A DNA stretch of 64,000 nt from Methanosarcina sp. UBA289 (GTDB lineage Archaea > Halobacteriota > Methanosarcinia > Methanosarcinales > Methanosarcinaceae): contig DAKJ01000031.1 of assembly GCA_002496565.1 (NCBI GenBank), positions 8,780 to 72,779 on the forward strand, written 5' to 3'. Made by a program: the position numbers and the translations under genes. Below are positions 36,415 through 46,164 of this stretch, piece after piece. The notes beneath the pieces are model-generated. The model searched no databases. It had not been told where the DNA came from and saw only the letters and a program-made list of their open reading frames with translations. Numbering within the stretch: the stretch's first letter is position 1; every line of letters starts with the position of its first letter.

Positions 36415-36698
36415 ACAGATAGAAAAGTCAAAGATTTAAAGACTCATTGAAAATTTCAACAAAAAGATGAAACGTTGAAGTGATAAAAAGGTGAATGCCC
36501 CTGTAAGATTCCCTAAAGTGGGAAGAATACAGACTAAATTTTAATCAGAGAACTTTACAGGGCTTCTGTAAATGGAAAACTTAAATTGGAGATCAGAGAG
36601 TAAACGTAAGTTCTTGAAAGGCCTTATACCTTTCAGATTGTTTTTGAGTACGGTCAAATCTCCAGTGAAGAGTTTAAAGGCATATTATCTGTACTAAC

Positions 36699-37106
36699 TC
36701 AGGCAGGAGCTTCCTTATTCATGATATAAGCAACCATTTCAGGATTGATTTTGCTCTCTCTTGAAATCTTTGCTTCAATATCTTCATTGGATTTGCCTTC
36801 GAGTTTCATTTCTTTTATTCTCTCAATAACTGAGGATGGAACAGTGTAATATTCGTTAATGTCCTTCCTGTGACCCCAGACATCGCCTTCGATAAGATGG
36901 ATTTTTTGCATTTCAAGGAACATTTCTATGGATTTTGAGATTGTGCCCATATAGGATTTCGGTAACTGGATTACATCGATCTTCGGGCATGTTTCAACTA
37001 ATCCAAAAACATCCTTGTTCGAAGGCCTGAAAGCTAGGTGAACAATGCGTTCATTAGGATTTAATGTAAATATTTCTTCTCTTGAGCTAACAACTCTAAT
37101 TTTCAT
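36699..37106 (-). CDS. DUF1699-like conserved Methanosarcina protein
   Basis: A 135-residue soluble protein beginning MKIRVVSSREEIFTLNPNER, which I recall as typical of DUF1699, a family largely restricted to Methanosarcinales. The C-terminal third (YTVPSSVIERIKEMKLEGKS) looks helix-turn-helix-like, so a regulatory role is possible. Ribosome binding site GGGGGA lies before ATG. Function unknown. Confidence 0.75.
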   Translation of the reverse strand: MKIRVVSSREEIFTLNPNERIVHLAFRPSNKDVFGLVETCPKIDVIQLPKSYMGTISKSIEMFLEMQKIHLIEGDVWGHRKDINEYYTVPSSVIERIKEMKLEGKSNEDIEAKISRESKINPEMVAYIMNKEAPA

Positions 37107-37728
37107 GTTTTTCCCCCACTATGAAATTTTTTACGTTTTTATATAGATATAAGCTACTTTCACTGACTATAAATATTTATCTTACAGTCCTGGTATTTTT
37201 TTGACAGTCTTCTGGTTCTCTTGCTCCCGGAATTTTCTGAAATTAAACGAAAGGATTAGACAACTGAAAGAATAGTTTAGATTTAAGGGTTGAAAGAAAC
37301 GAGCTAAAAGATTGTTGAGATCCAAAGGCCAAAGATATAAAATAAGAACGTTTGTGACTAAATGAGCGTTTGAGGCCTTAGAAAACATAATGGTATTGTA
37401 TTTAGATAGATAGGTAAAATTATATATAAATTAGAATCTTATAGGCTCTGGATATCATATAATTTGAAAAGCTTCAAACATTTATCTTCATATATAAATG
37501 TTGAGGCTTTGATAAGAACTTAATATAGTTTAAAAAAGGAGCTTTTGAAGAAGCTTTTGGTTATTAATTACTTGATAATAATTAACTCTTGATAGTTCTT
37601 ATTTGAGAATCAATTAGTCTTGATGATAAAGTAAGTTCTTGACGGTTGTTAATTAAAGCGACTTAATCAAGTAATTTCCTTGATACCAAGGAGCTTTATA
37701 AAAAAGGAACTTTATCGGGGCTTTTATC
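37107..37728. other. AT-rich intergenic region
   Basis: No gene. It has TATA-like runs (ttatatataaa near 37420, atatataaatg near 37492) and an imperfect ttgat-rich repeat series at about 37510-37690 (cttgataataattaactcttgatagttcttat and relatives) just ahead of the NosD-like gene. Confidence 0.5.
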
Positions 37729-38631
37729 TTGCTGAAAATAAAAAAAGTTATGTTGGTGGTATTAGCAGTATTGATTTCACTTCAAGCTATCACTGGCAGT
37801 GCTTCTGCTGGAACTATGTATGTTGAGCCTGGAGACTCAATTCAAACGGCAGTAGATAACTCGCATCGTGGGGATACGATAATTGTAAACCCAGGAACGT
37901 ATGATGGAGACATAGATATTTCAACTGCAAATTTAACTATAATGTCAAGCAGTCCATGTAAAGCAATAATTGAAGCTGAAAACAATGCATTTAATATTTA
38001 CGAAAGTAATGTTACAATAAAAAACTTTAATATAAGAGGGCCAGGGAAATCCTCAGGTACCTGTTTTTCATTTAGCCGTAATGAAGATACAAACGGCTCT
38101 TTTAACTGCAAAGTTGAAAATAATACAATATCTAATTTTAGTATTGGTGCAGATATTGGCTTTTATATGTATAGCGGAGGTGAATCTATTCTCAACAATG
38201 AGATTTCCAACTGCGAAACAGGAATATATGCCTTTGATCTCATGTTTGGAGCTCTGAATGTTAGTGGGAATAAGATTACAAGCTGTGACAATGGACTATA
38301 TCTTATTGATGCTCCATGTGTCATTACTAATAATCATTTTAACAATACAGTAAACGTAAACGCCTCCGATATAACTGGAAATGTCTGCAACACTACGGAA
38401 ACAGTTGGAGAAAATGTTGTAGGGGGCCCTTGTTTGGGTGGTAACTGCTGGGCAACACCCTCAGGCGACGGTTTCTCACAGACCCATTGCGATAATAACG
38501 GAGACGGTTTCGCAGATGAACCTTATAAGTTAGAAGGTTGTGATAATTATGTTGATTATCTGCCTCTTATACCGTCGAATACCTCGGTTGTTGCTTCTTC
38601 GGAATCTTCTGCCCAGGAAGAGCAGCCTTGA
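37729..38631 (+). CDS. Secreted NosD-like right-handed beta-helix protein
   Basis: A 300-residue protein with a signal peptide (KKVMLVVLAVLISLQAITGS) cleaved near SASA. Then DSIQTAVDNSHRGDTIIVNP introduces a parallel beta-helix with NN/NS-rich turns (IENNTISNFSIG-like repeats), and the end has NGDGFADEPYKL, a calcium-loop-like motif, before a short Ser/Glu tail. Common among Methanosarcina surface proteins. TTG start with weak GGGGC. Confidence 0.82.
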   Translation: MLKIKKVMLVVLAVLISLQAITGSASAGTMYVEPGDSIQTAVDNSHRGDTIIVNPGTYDGDIDISTANLTIMSSSPCKAIIEAENNAFNIYESNVTIKNFNIRGPGKSSGTCFSFSRNEDTNGSFNCKVENNTISNFSIGADIGFYMYSGGESILNNEISNCETGIYAFDLMFGALNVSGNKITSCDNGLYLIDAPCVITNNHFNNTVNVNASDITGNVCNTTETVGENVVGGPCLGGNCWATPSGDGFSQTHCDNNGDGFADEPYKLEGCDNYVDYLPLIPSNTSVVASSESSAQEEQP

Positions 38632-39176
38632 AAGCGTGATTTACCGATAAAAACATCAATAATCCAACTTTATGGAAAACTAAAGGGTATAAAAAGTAAC
38701 TGTAAAACTACGTGAGTATATTACAGTTAAAAAGAAGTTATCACAGTTAAAAAGAAGTAAAATACTAAGCTAAAAACAAATATAGAAGGCTAAGTCTAAG
38801 GTAAGAGAGTAACATATTAAAAGGAGTACAGAAGACTCATTTTATCTAAAGCTTTCTTACCTATATTTATAATAAAGGTAAGATTTGTGACGTACCTTGC
38901 CTTATTTTTTGAGCAATTCTGTTTTATCCATTAAAATTACTATCATTTTGCAATTTTGACAAATTTAGATTTTATTTTCTTAAAATTAAGCAGAAGGATA
39001 GAAGAATACCTCAAACTTATTTTATCAGTCTCTCATTTCCATATCAAGAAAACTAAGCACATGAGTCATGTTTTAATATTATAACCCTGTCAGGACTCAT
39101 AATCTATGAGTGCATAAATAGTTGCAAGCACTACAAGAGGTTTATTAATAAACAAAAATAAGCAGGAAGTGATGGT
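38632..39176. other. Intergenic region upstream of pyrophosphatase
   Basis: No gene is seen. A palindrome ACTCAT-AATCT-ATGAGT at 39095-39111 and a TATA-like tgcataaata right after it precede the pyrophosphatase gene and may form its promoter/operator. GGAAGTGATGG is the ribosome binding site. Confidence 0.5.
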
Positions 39177-39674
39177 ATGACGGAACGACAGACTGAAAGT
39201 GTACTTATCGAGATTCCGAAAGGAAGCCGGAACAAGTATGAATATGATAAAGAAAAGAAAGTGATTAAATTCGACAGAATGCTTTATTCTTCAATGGTAT
39301 ATCCCTGTGATTATGGTTTTTTCCCTGACACTCTAGCTCTTGATGGTGATCCTTTGGATGCCATGGTTTTAACATGGGAACCTACATTTCCGGGATGTAT
39401 GATAGATGTGCATATTGTCGCATTATTTGATATGGAAGACGATAAAGGAAGAGATCAGAAAATCCTCTGTGTTCCAAAGAGTGACCCACTCTGGAATTAT
39501 ATAGTTGCAGTTGACCAGGTTCCGCCTCATCTATTCAGAGAAATTACTCACTTCTTCCAAACGTATAAGACTTTAGAGGGAAAACATGTGAATGTTTTTG
39601 GCTGGAAAGGCTTCGAAACGGCCATCACCATACTCCAGGAAGCAAAATCTCGATATATTGAACAAAAGAAATAA
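39177..39674 (+). CDS. ppa: Soluble inorganic pyrophosphatase, family I
   Basis: A 165-residue enzyme that hydrolyses pyrophosphate with magnesium. It carries EIPKGSRNKYEYDKEK, the YPCDYGFFPDT segment and the signature DGDPLDAMVL with the metal-binding aspartates, then VPKSDPLW. Length and motifs are normal. It appears monocistronic. Confidence 0.95.
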   Translation: MTERQTESVLIEIPKGSRNKYEYDKEKKVIKFDRMLYSSMVYPCDYGFFPDTLALDGDPLDAMVLTWEPTFPGCMIDVHIVALFDMEDDKGRDQKILCVPKSDPLWNYIVAVDQVPPHLFREITHFFQTYKTLEGKHVNVFGWKGFETAITILQEAKSRYIEQKK

Positions 39675-39826
39675 TAGAACTAGGAGTAGATTTAAAGCTG
39701 CATCGTAAGAGTGGCTGCTCAATCTGCGAATCAGCTGATTGACATTGAAGATGAGCCTGCCCTAAATAAAAGGGCGATGTTCTGATAGAATGCCAACCCC
39801 GAATCTCAGGAAGATTCGTGAAAAAG

Positions 39827-41167
39827 TCACTGCCCTGTTGCTAAATTAATGATGAGAGCCGCCCCGGCAAGGGTCATGATTAACACGATCATCCATCCCA
39901 GGAAATTACTTGATCTCGAGTTGACGAACTGGCCCATGATATCTTTCCTGTTTGCGATCATTATTACCAGTGCCATCAGTGGCGGAGCAATCAAGCCGTT
40001 CAGCGCGGCCGTGTAATAGAGGGCTGTTATCGGGTCGATCCCGAACCAGTTAAGAGACATGCCGATCAGTGTAGATGTTGCAATTAATGCATAGAACCCA
40101 GGGGCTCTTCTGGGCTTTTTGCCGAGTCCCTCCATTATCCCGGCTGTCTCAGCGACGGCATATGCCGATGCTCCGGCCAGTACCGGAACCGCAAGAAGCC
40201 CCGTGCCAATAATCCCTGCCGCGAAGAGCAAATAGGCGAGGTCGCCAGCTAGTGGCCTCAGTGCTTCGGCTGCCTGTGATGCGGTCTGGATTGTGGTGAT
40301 CCCGCTAGCATGCAGGGTGGCGGCCGTGGTGACAATAATGAAGAACATAATGATCTGGGAGAAGAACATACCGCCGACCGTGTCCCAATCCATCTCGACA
40401 ACGCCTCGCCGAGTTACACAGGGTTTTCCTATGTTCGTGTCGGAGATCTGGCCGTTCACTTTTTTCTCCTCGACCTCCTGCGATGCCTGCCAGAAGAACA
40501 GGTACGGAGAAATTGTCGTGCCCAGAACCGCGACGATATTGAGCAGATAGTCAGCCGATAGCTCGAGATGCGGAACTAATGTGGCGTGAAAAACCATCCC
40601 CCAATCCAATCTGACGACAAGAGCTGCCAAGACATAAGAAAAGAGGGTTAATGCCAGATACTTAAGTATCTTCGAGTAAGTTCTGTAAGGGACGAAGACC
40701 TCAAGGATGATAATAGATCCCGTAATGAGGATCAACCAGAAAAGAAATGGCAGCCCAATCAGCATTTGCGCTGAGGAGGCCATAGCCACGAGATCCGCGC
40801 CGATGTTAATAGTGTTCGCGATTACGAGCAGCAAGACAGTTACATACAGCACCCGCCTCGAGTAATGCTCTAAGATAACGCCTTCAAGACCCTTTCCCGT
40901 GACCATCCCGATTCTGCCACACATCCTCTGAATGACAATCATGAATGGAGCGGTGAACCAGACAAGCCAGAGCTGCCCGTATCCGAAGATCGCACCTGTC
41001 TGCGAATAGGTTGCGATACCGGAGGGATCGTCGTCGGCCGCACCGGTAATGAATCCGGGGCCTATATTCCCGAGCAACCATTTCAGGGTCTTTAAAGGCC
41101 GTACGTCCATGCTCCCCTTATTTTGCCGTATTGGTGGCGATGCAGATTGTGTAAAGTTGATTATCAT
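39827..41167 (-). CDS. NRAMP-superfamily divalent metal transporter, NRMT-like
   Basis: About 446 residues with eleven membrane helices. The first-helix metal motif, DPGN in manganese/iron NRAMPs, is DDDPSGIATYSQTG here, and the sixth-helix MPH is replaced by TISPYLFFWQ. As I recall, such changes mark NRAMP-related magnesium transporters. The start is uncertain: ATG 41167 (AGGA before it), ATG 41110 (GGGGAG very close) or TTG 41203. The gene is clearly GC-richer than its surroundings, suggesting transfer. Confidence 0.85.
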   Translation of the reverse strand: MIINFTQSASPPIRQNKGSMDVRPLKTLKWLLGNIGPGFITGAADDDPSGIATYSQTGAIFGYGQLWLVWFTAPFMIVIQRMCGRIGMVTGKGLEGVILEHYSRRVLYVTVLLLVIANTINIGADLVAMASSAQMLIGLPFLFWLILITGSIIILEVFVPYRTYSKILKYLALTLFSYVLAALVVRLDWGMVFHATLVPHLELSADYLLNIVAVLGTTISPYLFFWQASQEVEEKKVNGQISDTNIGKPCVTRRGVVEMDWDTVGGMFFSQIIMFFIIVTTAATLHASGITTIQTASQAAEALRPLAGDLAYLLFAAGIIGTGLLAVPVLAGASAYAVAETAGIMEGLGKKPRRAPGFYALIATSTLIGMSLNWFGIDPITALYYTAALNGLIAPPLMALVIMIANRKDIMGQFVNSRSSNFLGWMIVLIMTLAGAALIINLATGQ

Positions 41168-41284
41168 ATTTTCCTGCGATGATGAAAACAGGCATAAGGA
41201 CAATATGAGCGTTCAACCGATAGTATATTCTTAATAATATAATTAAAATAATATTATATTAAAGGTACTCTTTGGATGTTTTAC

Positions 41285-41344
41285 TATACAGATTATATTC
41301 TAATTATACAGATTATATTCTAATTATACAGATTATATTCTAAT
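41285..41344. repeat. 20-bp tandem repeat, three exact units
   Basis: tatacagattatattctaat is repeated three times without change between the transporter promoter region and the tRNA-Val pseudogene. No spacers. Confidence 0.9.
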
Positions 41345-41429
41345 CCTCCAAAGAATCCAAAGGAAAAAACTACAAGGTTTGCGTTCCTATCAGGGTAGCC
41401 CTAAAGCCATAGCCTATAAAATAGAAAAG

Positions 41430-41522
41430 TGGGCTCGCTGAGATTCGAACTCTGGTCCTCCCCGTGTGAAGGCTGAGGGCTACGCGATGTATAAACTGTA
41501 ATTGACGAGCCAAATGCGCTAG
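41430..41522 (-). pseudogene. Degenerate tRNA-Val copy
   Basis: On the minus strand this reads like tRNA-Val(CAC) at 51890-51963: a 5' GGCTCG, a changed D-arm, anticodon loop TTCACAC, T-loop GTTCGAATC and 3' CGAGCCCA. About eleven extra bases sit between D-arm and anticodon, and T-stem and acceptor contain mismatches. Not expected to be functional. Confidence 0.75.
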
Positions 41523-41617
41523 ACCTTTCTTTCTCACTAAATGAGGAATCAAATCATCAGAACAAGGTTCCACAAAAAGAAAAATCCAGAATGAGGCGCA
41601 GATAATTAATGTGCCTT

Positions 41618-43930
41618 TTAATGTGCCTTACGAGTTTTTGACAATATGAATCCTGCAATAATTAAGATTAAAACACAGAAATAACTCATATTAGACCCTA
41701 CATCCGGTACATTACTACTTGGAAATGATACATTAACGCTTTCACATACAGTACCATAAGTTTGAGACTGCGCAGTAATTATCACAGTGTACGTTTTTCC
41801 AGGATAATTGGTGACTACAAAAGAGTCAGTTACTACTCCTATAGGGTTACTTACTTTGTCATTAGTACCTGAGATTCCACAGGGTACAAATGTTTTTCCA
41901 TCACTCATGGTGCCCAATACAAAAATCAGGTTACTGGACTGTGATGAAGAATCATAATAGCTTGCATTAATATAAGCTGCTGTATTGTTTATCTGTTTAT
42001 ATGTGCAATTTGCACTGATCACAGTCTTCATTGCAGGTATTGAAGATGTAGAACTTGCAGGTGTTGAAGATGTTGAAGATGTATCACCTGCAGGTATTGT
42101 AATAGTATATTGATCCAGATTAGGTGTCAATTTGCTGGTGTACTTTTTTCCATCTAAAGTAATTGTTACAATTTTATATGTGACTCCTTTAGTCAAATGG
42201 AAACTTGCTCTCCCTTCCTTATTTGTCCAGGCACAAAAATTCGGTTTTTCATTACTTGGGTCATTATTTGGCGTATAAATCTGAACTTCACACCCAGGAA
42301 CCCTCTCGTTTGAACTATTAGAAATATATAACTGTACATAGTGTGGTGCACAATAATCAGGTGCTTCAACCATTTTCAAATTTATTTCCGTGTTTATATC
42401 TGTCATATTTATTGGCAATTTAGGACTGTTAAGATAACCTGTTGCTGAAGCAGTTAAACAGTACGTGCCTTTTCCACTATTTACAGTGAATTGGTAAAGC
42501 CCATCAACATCAGTAATTTGAGTACAATCCCACGTGTTATTTGATAATGTTATTACAGCACTTTGAACAGGTTGACCTGTAGTTGCATCTGTTAGATATC
42601 CAAATACACCAGAACAAACTGTGGCTGATTTTTTACCACTTACTGTGAATAAAATTACAGGGTTGTTGTATACCCATGAATTATGAACATCATCATGTGC
42701 ACCGATTTTTATAGCAAACGGCCCATTGTGGCTTATTGGTACATTTGCAGATGTTTGTGAAGTGATAAGGCTGTATATTAAGTGAGAAGAATCGAATTTT
42801 GATGTACTGTTATATACATTGATAGAATAGCTGGTTGCATTCAAATATGCCCAGCTTATACTTACATATCCGTTAACAGTTGAAATTGTACTGCAATGAG
42901 TCGGAAAAGTAACAGAAGGTACTACAGAACCATTGTAAACAGGTAAATTTCTTGTACCATTGTTTGCAACATACCCACAATCTTTTGTACCCTTGGAGCA
43001 TGAGTAGGAGTTGGTTACAATATTGCCAGTTGGTTTAATATTCATACCATTAATTCCATCATATGCAGGACTGTTATAGAATATATTATTTGAAACAGTA
43101 CCTCTGCCTGAACAGGCACCATCAGCTGGGTCTTGATAAATCGTATTTAATTGAAGTGTTGAAAACATATTATTACAAATATTAAGGCCTGTTACATTAC
43201 CCCCCATTACTTCTACACCAGCATTACCAGAACCGGTATCAGTGTAGAAAGTATTCTTGCAAATTTGAACGTTTTTCGTATTATGAATTTTAATGCAAGA
43301 ATTTATAAAAGTGCCCCAGCAATTATTAAATATTGAAATTCCATCACCGGCTGACCATGCATCAAAACTGTCATGACCAGGCTTGCACACCGTATTATAA
43401 ACCTGGACGTTGCTGGTATTTTTTTTACAGACAATAAAGTCCCCCATACTATATTGCATTTTTAAGTCATGGATAACTACATTTGAACAGCCAGACAAAA
43501 GAACTCCTTTTTCATACTCCCTATACTTGTTTTTTGCTGCATGCATTTTACTTAAAGATCCCCAACCACCGTCAATTAAGAAATTTGAAATTTCAATACC
43601 GGAAATACCTTTACATTCAATAATATTTTGAGTTGCAAAATTAGAGCTAGGATTGTCACAATAGATTATTGTCTCACCAATTCCATTTCCGTTAAGAGTT
43701 ACCCCTGATTTCATGATTATGGGTGAACTTATGTGAAACGTGGTTGATGCAAGCTGTACAGTGTCACCTGAATTCGCTGATTGTATGGCAGCGTTAATAA
43801 CATTCTGGTCGTCTGAGCCTGTAGGGTGAAAGGAAGTTCCTGGGCCCACATTGATAATTGCACCTGAACAATTTGCGGAAGAAAAACATATAAAAAAAAG
43901 TAGAGAGATAAAAAGAATTTTAGTTTTCAT
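41618..43930 (-). CDS. Large surface protein: beta-helix, carboxypeptidase-regulatory domain and C-terminal anchor
   Basis: A 770-residue protein. A signal peptide (KTKILFISLLFFICFSSANC) is followed by a right-handed beta-helix (about 30-330; pectate-lyase-like, DKNVINAAIQSANSGDTVQL-type start and many Asn turns), a fibronectin-like domain (about 340-435), a carboxypeptidase-regulatory-like domain (GVFGYLTDATTGQPVQSAVI), a second beta-rich domain, Ser/Thr linker and a C-terminal membrane helix (YFCVLILIIAGFILSKTRK). ATG 43930 follows GTGAT. It is probably an S-layer-associated adhesin or glycan-binding protein. Confidence 0.85.
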   Translation of the reverse strand: MKTKILFISLLFFICFSSANCSGAIINVGPGTSFHPTGSDDQNVINAAIQSANSGDTVQLASTTFHISSPIIMKSGVTLNGNGIGETIIYCDNPSSNFATQNIIECKGISGIEISNFLIDGGWGSLSKMHAAKNKYREYEKGVLLSGCSNVVIHDLKMQYSMGDFIVCKKNTSNVQVYNTVCKPGHDSFDAWSAGDGISIFNNCWGTFINSCIKIHNTKNVQICKNTFYTDTGSGNAGVEVMGGNVTGLNICNNMFSTLQLNTIYQDPADGACSGRGTVSNNIFYNSPAYDGINGMNIKPTGNIVTNSYSCSKGTKDCGYVANNGTRNLPVYNGSVVPSVTFPTHCSTISTVNGYVSISWAYLNATSYSINVYNSTSKFDSSHLIYSLITSQTSANVPISHNGPFAIKIGAHDDVHNSWVYNNPVILFTVSGKKSATVCSGVFGYLTDATTGQPVQSAVITLSNNTWDCTQITDVDGLYQFTVNSGKGTYCLTASATGYLNSPKLPINMTDINTEINLKMVEAPDYCAPHYVQLYISNSSNERVPGCEVQIYTPNNDPSNEKPNFCAWTNKEGRASFHLTKGVTYKIVTITLDGKKYTSKLTPNLDQYTITIPAGDTSSTSSTPASSTSSIPAMKTVISANCTYKQINNTAAYINASYYDSSSQSSNLIFVLGTMSDGKTFVPCGISGTNDKVSNPIGVVTDSFVVTNYPGKTYTVIITAQSQTYGTVCESVNVSFPSSNVPDVGSNMSYFCVLILIIAGFILSKTRKAH

Positions 43931-44100
43931 ACTTATCACTAATCTTTCTATAGTTCTACTCTCTTATATTTTTTATTTCCGCCGGCTTTTTATTATCAAA
44001 ATTAAAAGACAAGTTTCAAAATAATTTACTATAGTAATTTACGCAAAGAATTACACTTTAAATTGAACTGGCCCATTTCCCAGTCCGAAATATTGTGTTT

Positions 44101-44502
44101 CTAGTGCATCGATTCCAAATTATGGAAATAAAACTGGAATTCGAAATCAACAATGATCAATGAGTTTCCCATAAAAACTACTGCTGCGATTCCAAAGTAT
44201 GTTCATAAAACCTTGTTTCTTGATTTGTCTATTGTAGGACTTACGCACTTGAAGTACGAAATCAATAGGAGTAAACTCATAACTTTATAAAATTTAAATT
44301 TTAACTATGACAGTTACTGTACTTTATTTTACGTCATAAGTGCGTAAGTCCTATGTTGATTAACGAATTTCCCGCTAAACAAGGGACTTATTTTGGAATC
44401 GATGCATAACAGATGGATATGGATAAACACGAATCGAAAACCATCTGTGTTCATCTGTGTTTATCCGTGTTTTATTGAGGATGTATGGAACCGATGCACT
44501 AG
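44101..44502. mobile_element. Nested inverted-repeat element (MITE-like)
   Basis: CTAGTGCATCGATTCC at 44101-44116 is mirrored by GGAACCGATGCACTAG at 44487-44502 (one mismatch), and again by ttttggaatcgatgca at 44391-44406. Inside lies a second element with perfect 16-bp ends: taggacttacgcactt (44235-44250) and aagtgcgtaagtccta (44338-44353). No transposase frame is present. It looks like one miniature element inserted into another. Confidence 0.75.
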
Positions 44503-44655
44503 TTCATGATGAGATTTTAAGTGTAAATAGTTACGTTCAAGACTATAATTCAAAATTGAACTATTACTATAAACGATTTATGATAAGTATACAAAATAAA
44601 TTTTATTTAAATACAATTAAATACAAAATATTTAATATCATTTATCAGTGGTTCA

Positions 44656-45492
44656 ATGACAGATGAAACTATTTTTTGCACTAAATGTGGTGAAGGAACT
44701 TTAGAATTCGAAGATATAAAAGAGTCTCCAAATGGTGGGTACATCAAAACCCGTTATTATTCATGTGGTCACAAGCATGGTAATAAACATGATGAAATTT
44801 ACATCTCAGCAAAGATTGGAATTAAAGCTGGACTAAAAATGGAGTCCGCAGATAAAAAAGGAAAAGAAATTAAAAAAGAGCCACGGCATGAAATAGTAGA
44901 CGTATATGATGAAACTTACAGTAAATCTTGCTATAAACACTTCATTAAATATGAATTTCAGATCGTTAAATATGAATCCGGTAAATTTAAACATGTTGAT
45001 TGTAAAAATTGTAACCAGGTATGGCGACATGAATCTGGGCTTCCAATAAAGAGTTCTTTTTTATTTGAATATGATTCAGAAGCTAAGTATCTAAACAGGT
45101 TCAAAATTCAGTGCCCAAAGTGTGGAGCTAAATATGAGGCGAGCAGCGAAAGTGTAGATGGTACAAGTAATCGCAATAAAAAAGAACCTGGACAACATAT
45201 TGAGTACAGGAGACAAGAAACTGATTACGATAATCCAGGAAAAGCAGTTTTTCAAATTTACTGTAGAAATTTTGTTAAATATGAGTTTCAGGTCACTAGA
45301 AATGAATTAGATGAATCTGAACAAGTTATTTGCAAGACATGTGGAAATGAATGGCAATATAATTCTGTGTCTCCTATAGAGAGTCATTTTGCATTCGAAC
45401 ACGATCCAGATGCTGGATATTTAGGTAGTTTAAAAATTGAGTGTCTCAATTGCAATGCAAAATATGAAAGATATAATAAGAACTATAATTAA
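44656..45492 (+). CDS. Zinc-ribbon protein with a duplicated domain
   Basis: A 278-residue soluble protein. An N-terminal ribbon (FCTKCGEGTLEF with YYSCGHKHGNKHDE) precedes two similar ~75-residue repeats: residues about 95-165 and 195-270, each KYEFQ...CKxCxxxWxxxSxxPIxSxFxFExDxxAxYL, then LKIxCxxCxAKYE. Each repeat carries two CxxC pairs. The family was not recognised; nucleic-acid binding is a guess. AT-rich composition matches the surrounding accessory region. No ribosome binding site; a TATA-like aaaatatttaatat lies ~20 bases upstream, so it may be leaderless. Confidence 0.75.
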   Translation: MTDETIFCTKCGEGTLEFEDIKESPNGGYIKTRYYSCGHKHGNKHDEIYISAKIGIKAGLKMESADKKGKEIKKEPRHEIVDVYDETYSKSCYKHFIKYEFQIVKYESGKFKHVDCKNCNQVWRHESGLPIKSSFLFEYDSEAKYLNRFKIQCPKCGAKYEASSESVDGTSNRNKKEPGQHIEYRRQETDYDNPGKAVFQIYCRNFVKYEFQVTRNELDESEQVICKTCGNEWQYNSVSPIESHFAFEHDPDAGYLGSLKIECLNCNAKYERYNKNYN

Positions 45493-46164
45493 TAATAAGA
45501 ACTATAATTAATTCAAATATATCAGACATTGTAAAAACAAATATTTCTCATTAATTTCTCATTACAAAAATTGTCATAATTTAACCGTTTTATACAGCAC
45601 TACTTTGATTTAGCTTTTGTTCGTCAAATGCCCTTTTTGAAGAACATGACAACTGATATGGTACTTATTTCGAGGAAATTAATACTGATCTGTTTAATAA
45701 TTATGGACTTGCCGGATATCTGGACAGAACAGAATCATGAACATCGTCAAAGACTGCATAAGAACCATTAAAGCCGACTGAAAACAAGATCCTAGCGCAG
45801 AACATCTTCAATATCTAATCATAATGCTCAAGCAAAGGAAACTGTCCGGGTTGTTACTTTGAATGCAGCGGATATGCAAAAGAGAATATTATTAATTTAA
45901 TTTTGAGGCTCTCAAATTAGAATTTTGATTTAAAAACTTATCTCCTTTTTCACTATCCTTGGACGTATCTATTTTCTTAGATTAGATTGCTAATAGGATA
46001 GCATAGAACTGGTTGGAGATGAGAATACACATGGGAAATCTTCATAAAAAACGATTGTCAAATTAGATTTGGATTTTTTTAGAGCTAATTTGAGATCCTA
46101 ATTTTAAAATGGGCTATGAGAAATTAGATTAAAGAATACGAAAAAAATAGTAAAATAATTTGAA
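45493..46164. other. Gene-free region with element debris
   Basis: AT-rich. gaggctctcaaattag near 45905 and agctaatttgagatcc near 46083 are in inverted orientation, resembling degenerate ends of the MITE family found at 50691-50820. The middle (45640-45880) could be old coding sequence but has no open frame long enough to name. Confidence 0.4.

Noticed and set aside
41430..41522. Functional second tRNA-Val with intron
   Set aside because: The extra bases are not at position 37/38 and T-stem and acceptor contain mismatches.
44457..44666. 69-codon plus-strand frame
   Set aside because: It starts inside the inverted-repeat element and has no family features.
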